From NCBI GenBank assembly GCA_016744395.1, contig JADGEK010000037.1:1-41655 (forward strand): 41,655 nt of DNA, written 5' to 3'. Below the pieces are notes generated by a model, which had not been told where the DNA came from, did no database searches, and saw nothing but the letters and a program-made list of their open reading frames with translations. Source of the DNA: Gammaproteobacteria bacterium. Its GTDB lineage: Bacteria; Pseudomonadota; Gammaproteobacteria; GRL18. The translations under genes were made by a program, and so were the position numbers. Shown in pieces: positions 18,283-27,603 of the stretch. Each line of letters opens with the position of its first letter. Within the stretch, counting starts at the first letter, position 1.

Positions 18283-18666
18283 ATGCAGTGCTCAATGCTT
18301 AAATGCAAATTACACCGAGTCACAGTGACTCACTCAGAACTAGAATATGAAGGTTCTTGTGCCATTGATATGGATTTAATGGATGCAGCAGGTATTCTGG
18401 AGTACGAGCAAATTGAAATTTATAACATCACAAATGGTAAACGCTTTTCAACTTATGCCATTAAAGCCGAAGCGGGCTCAAACATCATTTCTATTAATGG
18501 TGCTGCAGCACACAAAGCCAATCCAGATGATCTCATTATTATTGCGGCTTATGCCAGTTTGAATGAGCAAGAATTAAAAACCTATAAGCCTAAGCTGGTG
18601 TATGTTGATGCTCAAAACAATATAACTCATACTAATACCCAAATACCCGTTCAAGCTGTCAGTTAA
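18283..18666 (+). CDS. panD: aspartate 1-decarboxylase
   Basis: PanD decarboxylates aspartate to beta-alanine for PanC. It is made as a proenzyme and cleaves itself at Gly24-Ser25 in YEGSCAID, leaving a pyruvoyl group on the alpha chain; the motif sits at exactly the usual position. K9, H11, and the [15 protein letters not shown] and NGAAAH segments are also standard. Length 127 is typical. AGGAT lies before the ATG. It lies 222 bp from panC and has its own candidate promoter. Confidence 0.97.
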   Translation: MQCSMLKCKLHRVTVTHSELEYEGSCAIDMDLMDAAGILEYEQIEIYNITNGKRFSTYAIKAEAGSNIISINGAAAHKANPDDLIIIAAYASLNEQELKTYKPKLVYVDAQNNITHTNTQIPVQAVS

Positions 18667-18682
18667 TAATGTTCAGATTTGT

Positions 18683-18709
18683 GTAGAGATGTACATACAA
18701 CTTCTCTAC
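18683..18709. repeat. 28-bp palindrome family, copy B
   Basis: GTAGAGA at 18683-18689 pairs with TCTCTAC at 18703-18709. The centre has diverged from the family consensus. It lies just after panD and may end its transcript. Confidence 0.6.
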
Positions 18710-18710
18710 T

Positions 18711-18755
18711 ACACCTAAAAGACACCTAAAACACACCTAAAACCATCCCTAAAAC
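18711..18755 (+). repeat. four tandem 11-bp repeats
   Basis: ACACCTAAAAG, ACACCTAAAAC, ACACCTAAAAC and CATCCCTAAAAC follow head to tail between panD and gnd. They start right after palindrome copy B. The units are one helical turn apart, as in arrays of protein sites, though simple slippage is as likely. Confidence 0.75.
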
Positions 18756-18876
18756 ACCCCACATAAATTTGAGCAATAAAATCTCCTCTCCTACTAGAAA
18801 ATAAGTAAAAAAGTTCTATACTGTATTTCTATTGTATTTTTTAAATCTACTATTCATTTCATTCTGAGGAGATACC

Positions 18877-20298
18877 ATGGAAAAGGCTGATATTGGCTTA
18901 ATTGGTTTGGCTGTTATGGGGCAAAATCTTGCTCTGAACATCAATGATCATGGCTTTAAACTTGCTGTATTCAATCGAACAACCAGTAAAGTTGATGACT
19001 TCTTAAATGGTGAAGCCAATGGTACTAATATTATTGGCACACATTCAATTGAAGAATTTGTCAGCACTTTGGAGTCTCCTCGCCGAATTTTGCTTATGGT
19101 GAAGGCTGGAGAGGTCGTTGATCATTTTATTGAACTGCTTATCCCGCATCTAGCGACTGGTGATATTATCATGGACGGTGGTAATTCATTGTATACAGAT
19201 ACCACACGACGAGTTCAGGCATTAGAAGAACAAGGCATTATTTATCTGGGGACAGGTATATCTGGTGGTGAAGAAGGTGCACGAAATGGACCTTCAATTA
19301 TGCCTGGGGGAAACAAAAAAGGCTGGTCTCATGTTAAAGGTATTCTCCAAAGCATTACTGCAAAAGTGGATGGCAAACCCTGCTGTGACTGGATTGGAGA
19401 AGAGGGTGCAGGCCATTACGTTAAAATGGTACATAATGGCATTGAATATGGTGATATGCAGTTGATTTGTGAAGCCTATCAGTTTTTGCGAGAAGGGTTG
19501 GGCTTAGGTGTCGATGAAATTGCTGATATATTTTCTCAATGGAATGAAGGTGAGTTGAATTCTTACTTGATTGAAATCACCAGTCATATCCTAAGAGTGA
19601 AAGATATTGACGGAGAACCTCTTGTTGACAAAATATTAGATACGGCAGGACAAAAAGGGACAGGTAAATGGACAGCCATTAATTCATTAGAACTAGGCAT
19701 TCCATTGACATTAATTGGAGAAGCCGTTTTTGCTCGATTTTTGTCAGCCTTAAAATCAGAGCGAGTTAAAGCGTCAAAAGTACTCGCAGGTCCAAATGTC
19801 GCATTTGAATACTCATCTGAAGAGAAAGAAACCTATATTGATGCAGTTAAAGAAGCGCTCTATGCTTCAAAAATTATTTCCTATACTCAGGGATATATGT
19901 TGATGAGGGAAGCCGCTAAAGAGTATCAATGGAACTTAAATTATGGTGGTATTGCTCTCATGTGGCGAGGGGGTTGTATTATTCGCAGTCGATTCCTGGA
20001 AAGTATCAAACAAGCTTATAGCAATAACCCAGACTTAGAAAGTTTGCTTTTGGATGGTTTTTTTCAACAAGCAATTACATCTACTCAAAATGGCTGGCGT
20101 AAGACGGTTGCCAGAGCGGTTGAATCAGGAATTCCTGTGCCTGGCTTTGCGGCAGCACTGACTTTTTATGATGGCTATCGGATGGCTTCTGTACCTGCCA
20201 ATTTACTGCAGGCACAGAGAGACTATTTTGGTGCACACACCTTTGAACGTATTGATCAGCCTCGTGGTCAGTTTTATCACCATGAATGGAATGATTAG
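18877..20298 (+). CDS. gnd: 6-phosphogluconate dehydrogenase (decarboxylating)
   Basis: Gnd oxidises and decarboxylates 6-phosphogluconate to ribulose 5-phosphate, making NADPH. Visible motifs: nucleotide fold [13 protein letters not shown] at 10-22, [16 protein letters not shown] near 129-144, the catalytic lysine in [14 protein letters not shown], and [18 protein letters not shown], the family signature. Length 473 matches the long-chain enteric type. AGGAGA at 18866-18871 is a strong ribosome site. zwf starts eight bases after the stop, so the two oxidative pentose phosphate genes form an operon, though in the order opposite to the reactions. pgl is not present. Confidence 0.97.
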   Translation: MEKADIGLIGLAVMGQNLALNINDHGFKLAVFNRTTSKVDDFLNGEANGTNIIGTHSIEEFVSTLESPRRILLMVKAGEVVDHFIELLIPHLATGDIIMDGGNSLYTDTTRRVQALEEQGIIYLGTGISGGEEGARNGPSIMPGGNKKGWSHVKGILQSITAKVDGKPCCDWIGEEGAGHYVKMVHNGIEYGDMQLICEAYQFLREGLGLGVDEIADIFSQWNEGELNSYLIEITSHILRVKDIDGEPLVDKILDTAGQKGTGKWTAINSLELGIPLTLIGEAVFARFLSALKSERVKASKVLAGPNVAFEYSSEEKETYIDAVKEALYASKIISYTQGYMLMREAAKEYQWNLNYGGIALMWRGGCIIRSRFLESIKQAYSNNPDLESLLLDGFFQQAITSTQNGWRKTVARAVESGIPVPGFAAALTFYDGYRMASVPANLLQAQRDYFGAHTFERIDQPRGQFYHHEWND

Positions 20299-20306
20299 GA
20301 TTGAAT

Positions 20307-21803
20307 ATGACACAAATTAAAGAACCTTGTACCCTGATTATTTTTGGCGTAACAGGTCACCTGAGTAAAAATAAATTATTACCTGCCATTTACCATCTTG
20401 AAGAAGCCAACCGCTTACCTGAAGAGGTGACCATTGTTGGTTTTGGTCGACGAGATTGGACTGATGAACAATGGAGTGATGAAGTTAAGAATGAGCTAAC
20501 CGCACATGCCAGAGGTGGTCTGGATGATACAGTATTTATGCGTTTTAAAAAGCGTCTGCATTTTCAACAAGGTGATTTACAAGATGAGTCTTCCTTTGAA
20601 AATTTAAAAACACGCTTGGATAATGTGGCACTGTTTCCAACCAATCATATTTTTTATCTGGCAATACGCCCTCAAGATTATAATTTTGCAACTAAAAATT
20701 TAGTGGCCAGTGGATTACATGAAGAGCACAATGGTTATTGTCGTTTGGTGATAGAAAAACCTTTTGGACATGACTTGGAAAGTTCAGAAGTGCTGAATAC
20801 TCAACTGCATAAAAACTTCCGTGAAGAACAATTGTATCGAATTGATCATTATCTGGGTAAAGATACAGTACAAAATATATTAGTCTTTCGTTTTGCAAAT
20901 CTACTTCTTGAACCCTTGTGGAATCGTAACTACATTGATCATGTACAGATTACTCATGCTGAAACGGCTGGGGTTGGGGGTCGCTCACATTATTATGACT
21001 CAGCAGGTGCTTTGCGAGATATGATTCAAAGTCATTTGTTGCAAATGCTGGCCCTTGTTGCTATGGAGCCTCCTGCTCATCTGGATGCCAACGCCTTGCG
21101 TGATGAAAAAGTGAAAGCCCTTCGCTCTATTCGTCCTATTAGTCGTAATTCAGTCAATATGCATGCATTTCGTGCTCAATATGCAACAGGAAATGTAGAT
21201 GGCGAATCCGTAGCAGGCTATATGGATGAAGATGATATTGCTCCTGGAAGTACCACCGAAACCTTTGCTGCAATGAAACTTTATGTGGATAATTGGCGTT
21301 GGAAAGGGGTACCTTTTTACCTGCGAACAGGCAAGCGAATGAAGGAAGATAATTTTCTGGTCAGTATTCGTTTCAAACGTCCACCTCAGCAATTATTTAA
21401 AGATACCGCACTGAAACAAATGGAACCCAATTGGATCCTTTTGAACATTCAACCTGAAGAGTGTTTAAGGATTGAAATGCAAGTCAAAAAGTCAGGACTT
21501 GAGCTGGAAACAAACATTACTCAACTGGAAGCTTGCTCTTGTGATAATAAAGAGCAAATTGATGCCTATGAAGCTTTGTTGTTAGAAGTAATGGAAGGTG
21601 ATCAGTCGCAATTTTTACGTTTTGATGAAGTTTCATGGGCGTGGAAAATTGTTGATCCCGTCTTACGTTCCTGGATGGAAGAGCAGGATTATATTCATAC
21701 CTATCCTGCGGGTACTTGGGGGCCGGATGTTTCATCTCGATTGTTTGATAGTAATGATCAGTTCTGGCGAAACAAATTGGATGCTAAAAACTGCGAAACA
21801 TAA
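20307..21803 (+). CDS. zwf: glucose-6-phosphate 1-dehydrogenase
   Basis: Zwf oxidises glucose 6-phosphate to 6-phosphogluconolactone, the entry to the oxidative pentose phosphate and Entner-Doudoroff routes. The active-site motif is RIDHYLGKD at about 178-186 and [11 protein letters not shown] lies before it. The nucleotide-binding loop reads [15 protein letters not shown], with His where the family usually has Asp (GxxGDL), which may bear on cofactor choice. A TTG at 20301 would add two residues; the ATG at 20307 has AGGA six bases upstream and is preferred. It is translated right after gnd. Confidence 0.96.
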   Translation: MTQIKEPCTLIIFGVTGHLSKNKLLPAIYHLEEANRLPEEVTIVGFGRRDWTDEQWSDEVKNELTAHARGGLDDTVFMRFKKRLHFQQGDLQDESSFENLKTRLDNVALFPTNHIFYLAIRPQDYNFATKNLVASGLHEEHNGYCRLVIEKPFGHDLESSEVLNTQLHKNFREEQLYRIDHYLGKDTVQNILVFRFANLLLEPLWNRNYIDHVQITHAETAGVGGRSHYYDSAGALRDMIQSHLLQMLALVAMEPPAHLDANALRDEKVKALRSIRPISRNSVNMHAFRAQYATGNVDGESVAGYMDEDDIAPGSTTETFAAMKLYVDNWRWKGVPFYLRTGKRMKEDNFLVSIRFKRPPQQLFKDTALKQMEPNWILLNIQPEECLRIEMQVKKSGLELETNITQLEACSCDNKEQIDAYEALLLEVMEGDQSQFLRFDEVSWAWKIVDPVLRSWMEEQDYIHTYPAGTWGPDVSSRLFDSNDQFWRNKLDAKNCET

Positions 21804-21864
21804 AGTCTCGTTCGGATTGGGTATGTTTTAAAAGCGATTGTTGGGTGTGCTGATTGAGCTCTCT

Positions 21865-21925
21865 GGGGCTTTTCGAGGCATGGATGCCGAGGATGAGCGT
21901 GCCATGGATGGCCTTGCAGCGCCCC
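21865..21925 (+). repeat. cruciform extragenic repeat with GGA-loop hairpins, copy 2
   Basis: GGGGC at 21865-21869 pairs with GCCCC at 21921-21925. Inside lie GGCA-TGGA-TGCC (21877-21888) and GCCA-TGGA-TGGC (21901-21912), separated by GAGGATGAGC. The layout matches copy 1 at 1813-1923, including the final CCCTAAA. It sits between the convergent ends of zwf and glgA. On the plus strand the loops read UGGA, so the GGA motifs would be in a zwf 3' transcript. Confidence 0.7.
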
Positions 21926-21986
21926 TAAAAATACTCACCAGACTTCCTAAACTACGCTTTTAGTTTCACCATACTTCGAACGCCCC

Positions 21987-23570
21987 TTATAATATCACTG
22001 GCGTATGTTGCGTGTATTTATTTCTGTCTTTTATCGCCTGAGCATAAAGTTTAAGATATTTCTTGGCACTTTCTTTCCAGGAATACTCCTGCTTCATCCC
22101 TGAAATCATTAACTGCTTCCAGATATCTTTGTTTTGATATAATAAGGATGTTAGAGTAATTGCATCAATAATAGTAGAGCCTTTAGACTCATGAAAAACA
22201 ACACCTGTTGCTGTATTATTATTTAAATGCTCTTTAGAAGCATGTACAACCGTATCTGCAAGCCCACCTGTTTCTCTGACAATGGGTATAGTACCATAGC
22301 GTAAACTATACAGTTGGTTCAGACCACAAGGTTCAAAACGTGAAGGCATTATGAAGGCATCGATACCCGCTTCAATTAAGTGGGAAAGAGATTCATCATA
22401 ACCGAGCTGGATTTGAATTTTATCAGGGTATTTGTTGGACCATTGTCTGAGGCGGGACTCTAATTCAAGATCACCCGACCCAAGAACGACAATTTGTACA
22501 GGGAGCTCCAAAATTTCTTCCATGTTCTCTAAGACTAAATCAATGCCTTTTTGATAGACCAGGCGTGCAACAATACCAAGTAATAAGGTATTTTTCTTTT
22601 TGGGTAAGTTGAAATGTTTTTGTACTGCAGTTTTATTAGTTTGTTTGTCAATGAGTGTTTTTATGGAATAATTTTGCTTAATCATAGGATCCTTTGCGGG
22701 ATTCCATTCTTTCATATCAATGCCATTTAATATGCCAGAAAGGCGCTCACTGCGGTAAGACAATAAACCAGACAAACCATAGCCAAACTCTTCATGTTGT
22801 ATCTCTTTTGCATAGGATGGGCTGACAGTATTGACTCGATCAGAAAAAACCAGACCTCCTTTTATAAATGAAAAATCATCGTGGAATTCTAATTCATGGT
22901 GATTCCACAAATGCTTTGGTAATTCCAGTGCGTTAAATCGTTCTTGTGAATAAACGCCCATATGAGCCATATTGTGAATCGTAAATACGGTGGCAGGTCT
23001 TAGGTTTTTTTTGTTAAGGTGTTCATCTTCAAGCAAAGCGCCAATTAAACCAGCTTGCCAGTCATTGCCATGCACAATGTCTGGTTTCCAGTTTACTTCT
23101 GTACGGCCCATGGCAATTTCAACGGCAACATAATTTAATAAAGCAAAACGAAAATCATTATCATCCCATTCTTTGTTATTACTATTAAAATAAGGTGTGC
23201 CTGAACGGTTATAAAGCTCTGACTCGATCATCATGACTTTAACTTGACTGCCAGGTAATAAAGTTTCAAGAATGGAAACTCTATTCCTTTTACCTTCAAT
23301 GGCAGGCAAGCCAAGGTGCCCTGGAAATCCTTTAGTGGGTAAATCAATGGTTGCAATTGTTTTAATGGACTCCGCTTTTTTAACGGCAAAGGGATAGGCG
23401 GGGATGAGTATTCTAATGTCTTGATATAAAGCTTTAAGTGCTTTTGGTAAACTGTTTGATACATCACCAAGACCACCCGTTTTTGCAAAAGGATGAAGTT
23501 CACTACTGACAAATAATATTTTATACTTTGGCTTCTTTTGTGACTTTTTGTTTTTTTTTGCATTCATCAT
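21987..23570 (-). CDS. glgA: glycogen synthase (ADP-glucose type)
   Basis: GlgA extends alpha-1,4-glucan chains from ADP-glucose. This GT5 enzyme has the N-terminal substrate motif PFAKTGGLGDV with the lysine at residue 30, and the C-terminal PSRFEPCGLNQLYSLRYG and RETGGLADTV, where the glutamate pair and glycine loop hold ADP. At 527 residues it is about 50 longer than E. coli GlgA; the first 16 residues are a lysine-rich tail, and other extra residues lie inside the N domain. Two ATGs stand in tandem at the start and no ribosome site is clear. glgB lies 74 bp upstream on the same strand, so glgB-glgA is likely one transcript. Confidence 0.96.
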   Translation of the reverse strand: MMNAKKNKKSQKKPKYKILFVSSELHPFAKTGGLGDVSNSLPKALKALYQDIRILIPAYPFAVKKAESIKTIATIDLPTKGFPGHLGLPAIEGKRNRVSILETLLPGSQVKVMMIESELYNRSGTPYFNSNNKEWDDNDFRFALLNYVAVEIAMGRTEVNWKPDIVHGNDWQAGLIGALLEDEHLNKKNLRPATVFTIHNMAHMGVYSQERFNALELPKHLWNHHELEFHDDFSFIKGGLVFSDRVNTVSPSYAKEIQHEEFGYGLSGLLSYRSERLSGILNGIDMKEWNPAKDPMIKQNYSIKTLIDKQTNKTAVQKHFNLPKKKNTLLLGIVARLVYQKGIDLVLENMEEILELPVQIVVLGSGDLELESRLRQWSNKYPDKIQIQLGYDESLSHLIEAGIDAFIMPSRFEPCGLNQLYSLRYGTIPIVRETGGLADTVVHASKEHLNNNTATGVVFHESKGSTIIDAITLTSLLYQNKDIWKQLMISGMKQEYSWKESAKKYLKLYAQAIKDRNKYTQHTPVIL

Positions 23571-23644
23571 GTGGTACCAATCTTTAATATTATTTTTTCA
23601 AATAGAACTTTAATTGAAGGCGCATTGCATGATTGATTATTAAA

Positions 23645-25834
23645 CTAATCAATCATTTTTATAATTAATCCAGCCATTGGTGGTAGAGTGATGTTAATAG
23701 AATGTTCCTTGTCCATCCATGGTATTGCTTCACTTATTATTGGGTTACTATTCCCAATGTTGGTGCCATCATAATAACTGGAGTCTGAGTTTAACAGCTC
23801 TTCATAGTGTCCAGAAAAAGGAACCCCTATACGGTAATTTTCTCGAATAATAGGGGTAAAATTAAGGATGATAATGACGGAGTCATCAGGGCCATTTCTT
23901 TGATATATTAAAATGGATTGAGCAGAATCATGACAGTCTACCCAGTCAAATCCTTGCGCATCAAAATCATAATAATGCAGGGCGGGTACTTGAGTATAAA
24001 GCTTATTTAGCTGAGCAATTAATTCTTTTATTCCACGGTGAGAATTAGATTCCAGCTCATGCCATTGCAGGGCTTTATCATAGGCCCATTCAGCACGTTG
24101 TCCAAATTCACAGCCCATAAACAGTAATTTTTTACCAGGGTAAGTAAACAGAAAGGTATACAGTAAGCGTAAATTCGCAAATTGCTGCCAGTCATCCCCA
24201 GGCATTTTTCCAAGCATTGAGCCTTTCCCATGTACGACTTCATCATGAGAAAATGGCAGCATGAAATTTTCGGTAAAACTATAAAGCAGGCCAAAGGTCA
24301 GTTTATCATGATGATAATGGCGGTGAATGGGATCCATTTGCATATAGCTTAGAATATCATGCATCCAGCCCATATTCCATTTCATGGTAAAACCTAAACC
24401 ACCAAGCCATGAAGGCCGTGTGACTTGTGGCCATGAGGTCGATTCTTCGGCAATAACCAGTGTGCCTGGGTATTCAACATGGGTATGGTGATTGAGTTCT
24501 TTGATGAAATCAATGGCTTCCAGGTTTTCATTGCCGCCATGTTTATTGGGCAACCACTCGCCATCCTCGCGTGAGTAATCAAGATAAAGCATTGAAGCAA
24601 CTGCATCAACTCGCAGACCGTCAATATGGAATTTATCCAGCCAGAAAAGTGCGCTGGAAAAGAGAAAGTTTTTTACTTCATTCCGGCCTAAATTATATAT
24701 CAACGTGCCCCAGTCTTGATGTTCTCCCAAACGGGGATCTTCATGCTCATATAATGCGCTACCATCGTATTGGGCCAGCCCATGTGCATCTTTTGGAAAG
24801 TGTGCGGGCACCCAATCGACTAAAATACCAATGTGGTATTGATGGCAATAATTTACAAAATATTTAAAATCATTAATAGTGCCAAAGCGGCTAGTCGGGG
24901 CAAAATAGCCTGTGGCCTGATAACCCCAGGAAGCATCTAATGGATGTTCGGTGATGGGCATTAACTCAATGTGTGTGAACCCCAGAGGTTTGATGTAATC
25001 AACCAGGCGATGTGCTATCTCACGATAGTTTAGGAATTGACCTTTGTCACCTCTTTGCCATGAGCCTAAATGGAGTTCATACACTGACATTGGCGAATGC
25101 TGCCAGTTGTCTTCTTTGCGTGATGACAGCCAATCGTCATCTTGCCACTGATAGTCATCAGCCTCTGTGGTGATGGAAGCTGTGGCAGGACGGTATTCAT
25201 ATTGCTGAGAATAAGGATCAATTTTTTCTAATATTTCCCCAGTGTTACGGTTGAGTATTTCGTATTTATACAGCGAACCTGACTCAATGCCTGGAATAAA
25301 GAGTTCCCAAACACCGCTACCACCACGAGCTCTCATGGGGTGGCTTCGTCCATCCCATTGATTAAAATCAGCAATGACACTGACTCGTTCGGCATTAGGT
25401 GCCCAGGTAGCAAAAAGGATACCTTTAATGCCATCAACTTCAATAGCATGTGAGCCTAAGACGTTGTAGCACTGAAGTAATTTACCCTCGGTAAACAAGT
25501 GTAAATCAAAATCACTGATTTGCGGCTCAAAGGTATAGGGGTAGTATTGGTTGTGTTCATAGCCGCTTTTATCCATCCAGCTTAGTTGAATATGGGGACC
25601 CAAAGAATGGATGTCACCATGCCACTCAAAAAAATCACTGTCAGGAAGTCGTTTAACGGGTTCTTTAGATGGTTCTGATGTTAATACAAAAACGCTTTCG
25701 GCATAGGGTAAAAAGACTCGAAAAAGTTGGTTTTTCTCATCAAAGCCCAGCACTTTAAATGGATCGTGGTGTTTGGCTTCGATAATACGTGACAAATCAT
25801 TCTGTATAGGGGACTTTTTGTATTTTTTTACCAT
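23645..25834 (-). CDS. glgB: 1,4-alpha-glucan branching enzyme
   Basis: GlgB cuts alpha-1,4 chains and reattaches them in alpha-1,6 linkage. The 729-residue length matches the E. coli enzyme: an N1 domain, a CBM48 domain near 115-225 (GSHAIE...[18 protein letters not shown]), the GH13 barrel and a beta C domain. Catalytic residues are D410 (GLRVDAVAS), E463 (VIAEEST) and D531 ([11 protein letters not shown]). AGGAA lies eight bases before the ATG. It diverges from glgC across a 280-bp region that holds a perfect FNR-type box. Confidence 0.97.
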   Translation of the reverse strand: MVKKYKKSPIQNDLSRIIEAKHHDPFKVLGFDEKNQLFRVFLPYAESVFVLTSEPSKEPVKRLPDSDFFEWHGDIHSLGPHIQLSWMDKSGYEHNQYYPYTFEPQISDFDLHLFTEGKLLQCYNVLGSHAIEVDGIKGILFATWAPNAERVSVIADFNQWDGRSHPMRARGGSGVWELFIPGIESGSLYKYEILNRNTGEILEKIDPYSQQYEYRPATASITTEADDYQWQDDDWLSSRKEDNWQHSPMSVYELHLGSWQRGDKGQFLNYREIAHRLVDYIKPLGFTHIELMPITEHPLDASWGYQATGYFAPTSRFGTINDFKYFVNYCHQYHIGILVDWVPAHFPKDAHGLAQYDGSALYEHEDPRLGEHQDWGTLIYNLGRNEVKNFLFSSALFWLDKFHIDGLRVDAVASMLYLDYSREDGEWLPNKHGGNENLEAIDFIKELNHHTHVEYPGTLVIAEESTSWPQVTRPSWLGGLGFTMKWNMGWMHDILSYMQMDPIHRHYHHDKLTFGLLYSFTENFMLPFSHDEVVHGKGSMLGKMPGDDWQQFANLRLLYTFLFTYPGKKLLFMGCEFGQRAEWAYDKALQWHELESNSHRGIKELIAQLNKLYTQVPALHYYDFDAQGFDWVDCHDSAQSILIYQRNGPDDSVIIILNFTPIIRENYRIGVPFSGHYEELLNSDSSYYDGTNIGNSNPIISEAIPWMDKEHSINITLPPMAGLIIKMID

Positions 25835-25950
25835 GGAGTTATTCCTGCCAGGTGATTGCTTTATGATTAAGACTTTGTTTCATTATACTGTCATTTTTCA
25901 AGATTAGAATAGCCTAAATGAGCAGTAAAGATTCTTATTGTTGGAAATAT

Positions 25951-25964
25951 TTGATTGTGATCAA
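25951..25964. promoter_or_regulatory. perfect FNR/Anr-type box in the glgB-glgC divergent region
   Basis: TTGAT-TGTG-ATCAA at 25951-25964 is an exact match to the FNR consensus TTGAT-N4-ATCAA. On the glgC side a TATAAG lies at 25983-25988, 18 bases after the box. That is about four bases closer than in a standard class II FNR promoter, so the -10 or the mode of action is uncertain. No good -10 is seen at the right distance on the glgB side. The match is seen directly; oxygen control is inferred. Confidence 0.65.
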
Positions 25965-26114
25965 TTATTGCTTTAAATTTGGTATAAGAATGCTGAGTTT
26001 GTGATATATTTAAGGTATAAAACATAAGCTGTATTTTGTTTAACATACTGTGTATTTTTTCATCATTTTAAAATGAGCTCGTATATTAAGCTTAACTTCA
26101 TTAAGGAGTCATCA

Positions 26115-27383
26115 GTGTCAACTAAAAATTCCCATCGTTATGTCAGTCGAATTACACGAGATACTTTAGCAATTATACTCGCGGGAGGGCAAGGCTCCCG
26201 TTTGAAAGAACTGACGGCCTGGCGTGCGAAACCTGGTGTGCCTTTTGGTGGTAAATTTAGAATTATTGATTTTCCTTTATCGAACTGCGTGAACTCAGGT
26301 ATACGTAAAATCGCAGTGGCGACACAATATAAATCACACTCCCTGATTCGTCATATTCAACAAGGCTGGGGACATTTTCGTGGTGATTTTGGTGAATTCG
26401 TAGAATTACTACCTGCGCAACAGCGAATTAAAGATAATTGGTATCTAGGCACTGCTGATGCGATTTATCAAAATCTGGATATTCTTCGTGCCCATGACCC
26501 TGAGTATGTTTTGGTTCTGGCAGGTGATCACATCTACAAAATGGATTATGGCGTGATGTTAGCCAAGCATGTGGAAAATCAAGCCGATCTGACCGTTGGT
26601 TGTTTTGAAGTGCCTGTGGAAGAAGCAAAGGCCTTTGGCGTGATGGCCGTAGATGAAAATAACCGAGTGGTCGAATTTGCTGAGAAACCTGAAAATCCAA
26701 AACATGTACCTGGCAATCCAGACTGTGCTCTGGCTTCAATGGGAATTTATATCTTTAATCGAGATTTTTTGTTTGAACAGCTCATTAAAGATGCGGATGA
26801 AAGTGGCTCATCTCGTGATTTTGGTAAGGATATCATTCCAAATGTCGTTGAAAAATATCGTGCATTTGCCTATTCTTTTAATAATAAAGAAGAGCAGAGT
26901 CAAACCTATTGGCGTGATGTTGGAACCATCGATGCCTTCTGGAAAGCCAATCAGGAATTGATTGGTGTTTCGCCTGAGCTAAATCTTTATGACGATGTCT
27001 GGCCAATCTGGACGCATCAGGAACAATTACCTCCTGCAAAATTTGTCTTTGATGATGATGAGCGCAGAGGTATGGCTGTTGATTCTATGGTTTCAGGCGG
27101 GTGCATTATATCAGGCTCTAAAGTGTCACATTCTCTCTTGTTTTCAAATGTCAGAGTCAACTCCTATTCGTTGGTTGAAGATTCAGTCATTCTTCCCGAA
27201 GTGCATATTGGTCAGCACTGTCATATCAAAAATGCGGTGATAGATAAAGGCACTCAGGTTCCTGATGGCACGAACATTGGTATAGACCGGGAATATGATA
27301 AAGAGCATTTTCGCGTCACTGACACAGGCATTGTATTAGTGACTCCCGATATGATTGGTATCAAAAAACACACGATTCGGTAA
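26115..27383 (+). CDS. glgC: glucose-1-phosphate adenylyltransferase (ADP-glucose pyrophosphorylase)
   Basis: GlgC makes ADP-glucose from glucose 1-phosphate and ATP, the regulated step of bacterial glycogen synthesis. The pyrophosphorylase loop is [13 protein letters not shown], and [21 protein letters not shown] follows with the activator-site lysine region; [17 protein letters not shown] and VVEFAEKP complete the catalytic domain, before a C-terminal left-handed beta helix. I choose the GTG at 26115: AAGGAG at 26103-26108 stands six bases before it and the 422-residue product is the usual length. An upstream ATG at 26073 would add 14 residues but has no ribosome site. It leads a likely operon with the GH57 gene and malQ. 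Confidence 0.96.
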   Translation: MSTKNSHRYVSRITRDTLAIILAGGQGSRLKELTAWRAKPGVPFGGKFRIIDFPLSNCVNSGIRKIAVATQYKSHSLIRHIQQGWGHFRGDFGEFVELLPAQQRIKDNWYLGTADAIYQNLDILRAHDPEYVLVLAGDHIYKMDYGVMLAKHVENQADLTVGCFEVPVEEAKAFGVMAVDENNRVVEFAEKPENPKHVPGNPDCALASMGIYIFNRDFLFEQLIKDADESGSSRDFGKDIIPNVVEKYRAFAYSFNNKEEQSQTYWRDVGTIDAFWKANQELIGVSPELNLYDDVWPIWTHQEQLPPAKFVFDDDERRGMAVDSMVSGGCIISGSKVSHSLLFSNVRVNSYSLVEDSVILPEVHIGQHCHIKNAVIDKGTQVPDGTNIGIDREYDKEHFRVTDTGIVLVTPDMIGIKKHTIR

Positions 27384-27518
27384 TAATATTCAGTCATAGT
27401 AATAAACACTGCTTTTAATGAAATCAGTCAGTAATCGTTAAGAATTACAGACCAGTATAGTTACTAATTTTTATTCTATTGCTACACTAATTCCAGTTAA
27501 TCAATTTTATATCAGTTC

Positions 27519-27546
27519 GCAGAGGCGTTGCATGTAACTTCTCTAC
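27519..27546. repeat. 28-bp palindrome family, copy C
   Basis: A 28-base element beginning GCAGAGGCGTTGCATG and ending TCTCTAC lies in the 220-bp gap between glgC and the GH57 gene. It is palindromic except for a few positions. Here the core reads CGTTGCATG rather than CAAGGCATG. Confidence 0.6.
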
Positions 27547-27603
27547 GAGTAAAACGTTGCTTGGGCCTTACTAAAAAAGTCAATAGCAATCAAAGGGGAA
27601 AAA

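Noticed and set aside
25955-25972. CRP site in the glgB-glgC region (TGTGA half-site)
   Set aside because: Only one half-site is present; the full FNR-type palindrome explains the same bases better.
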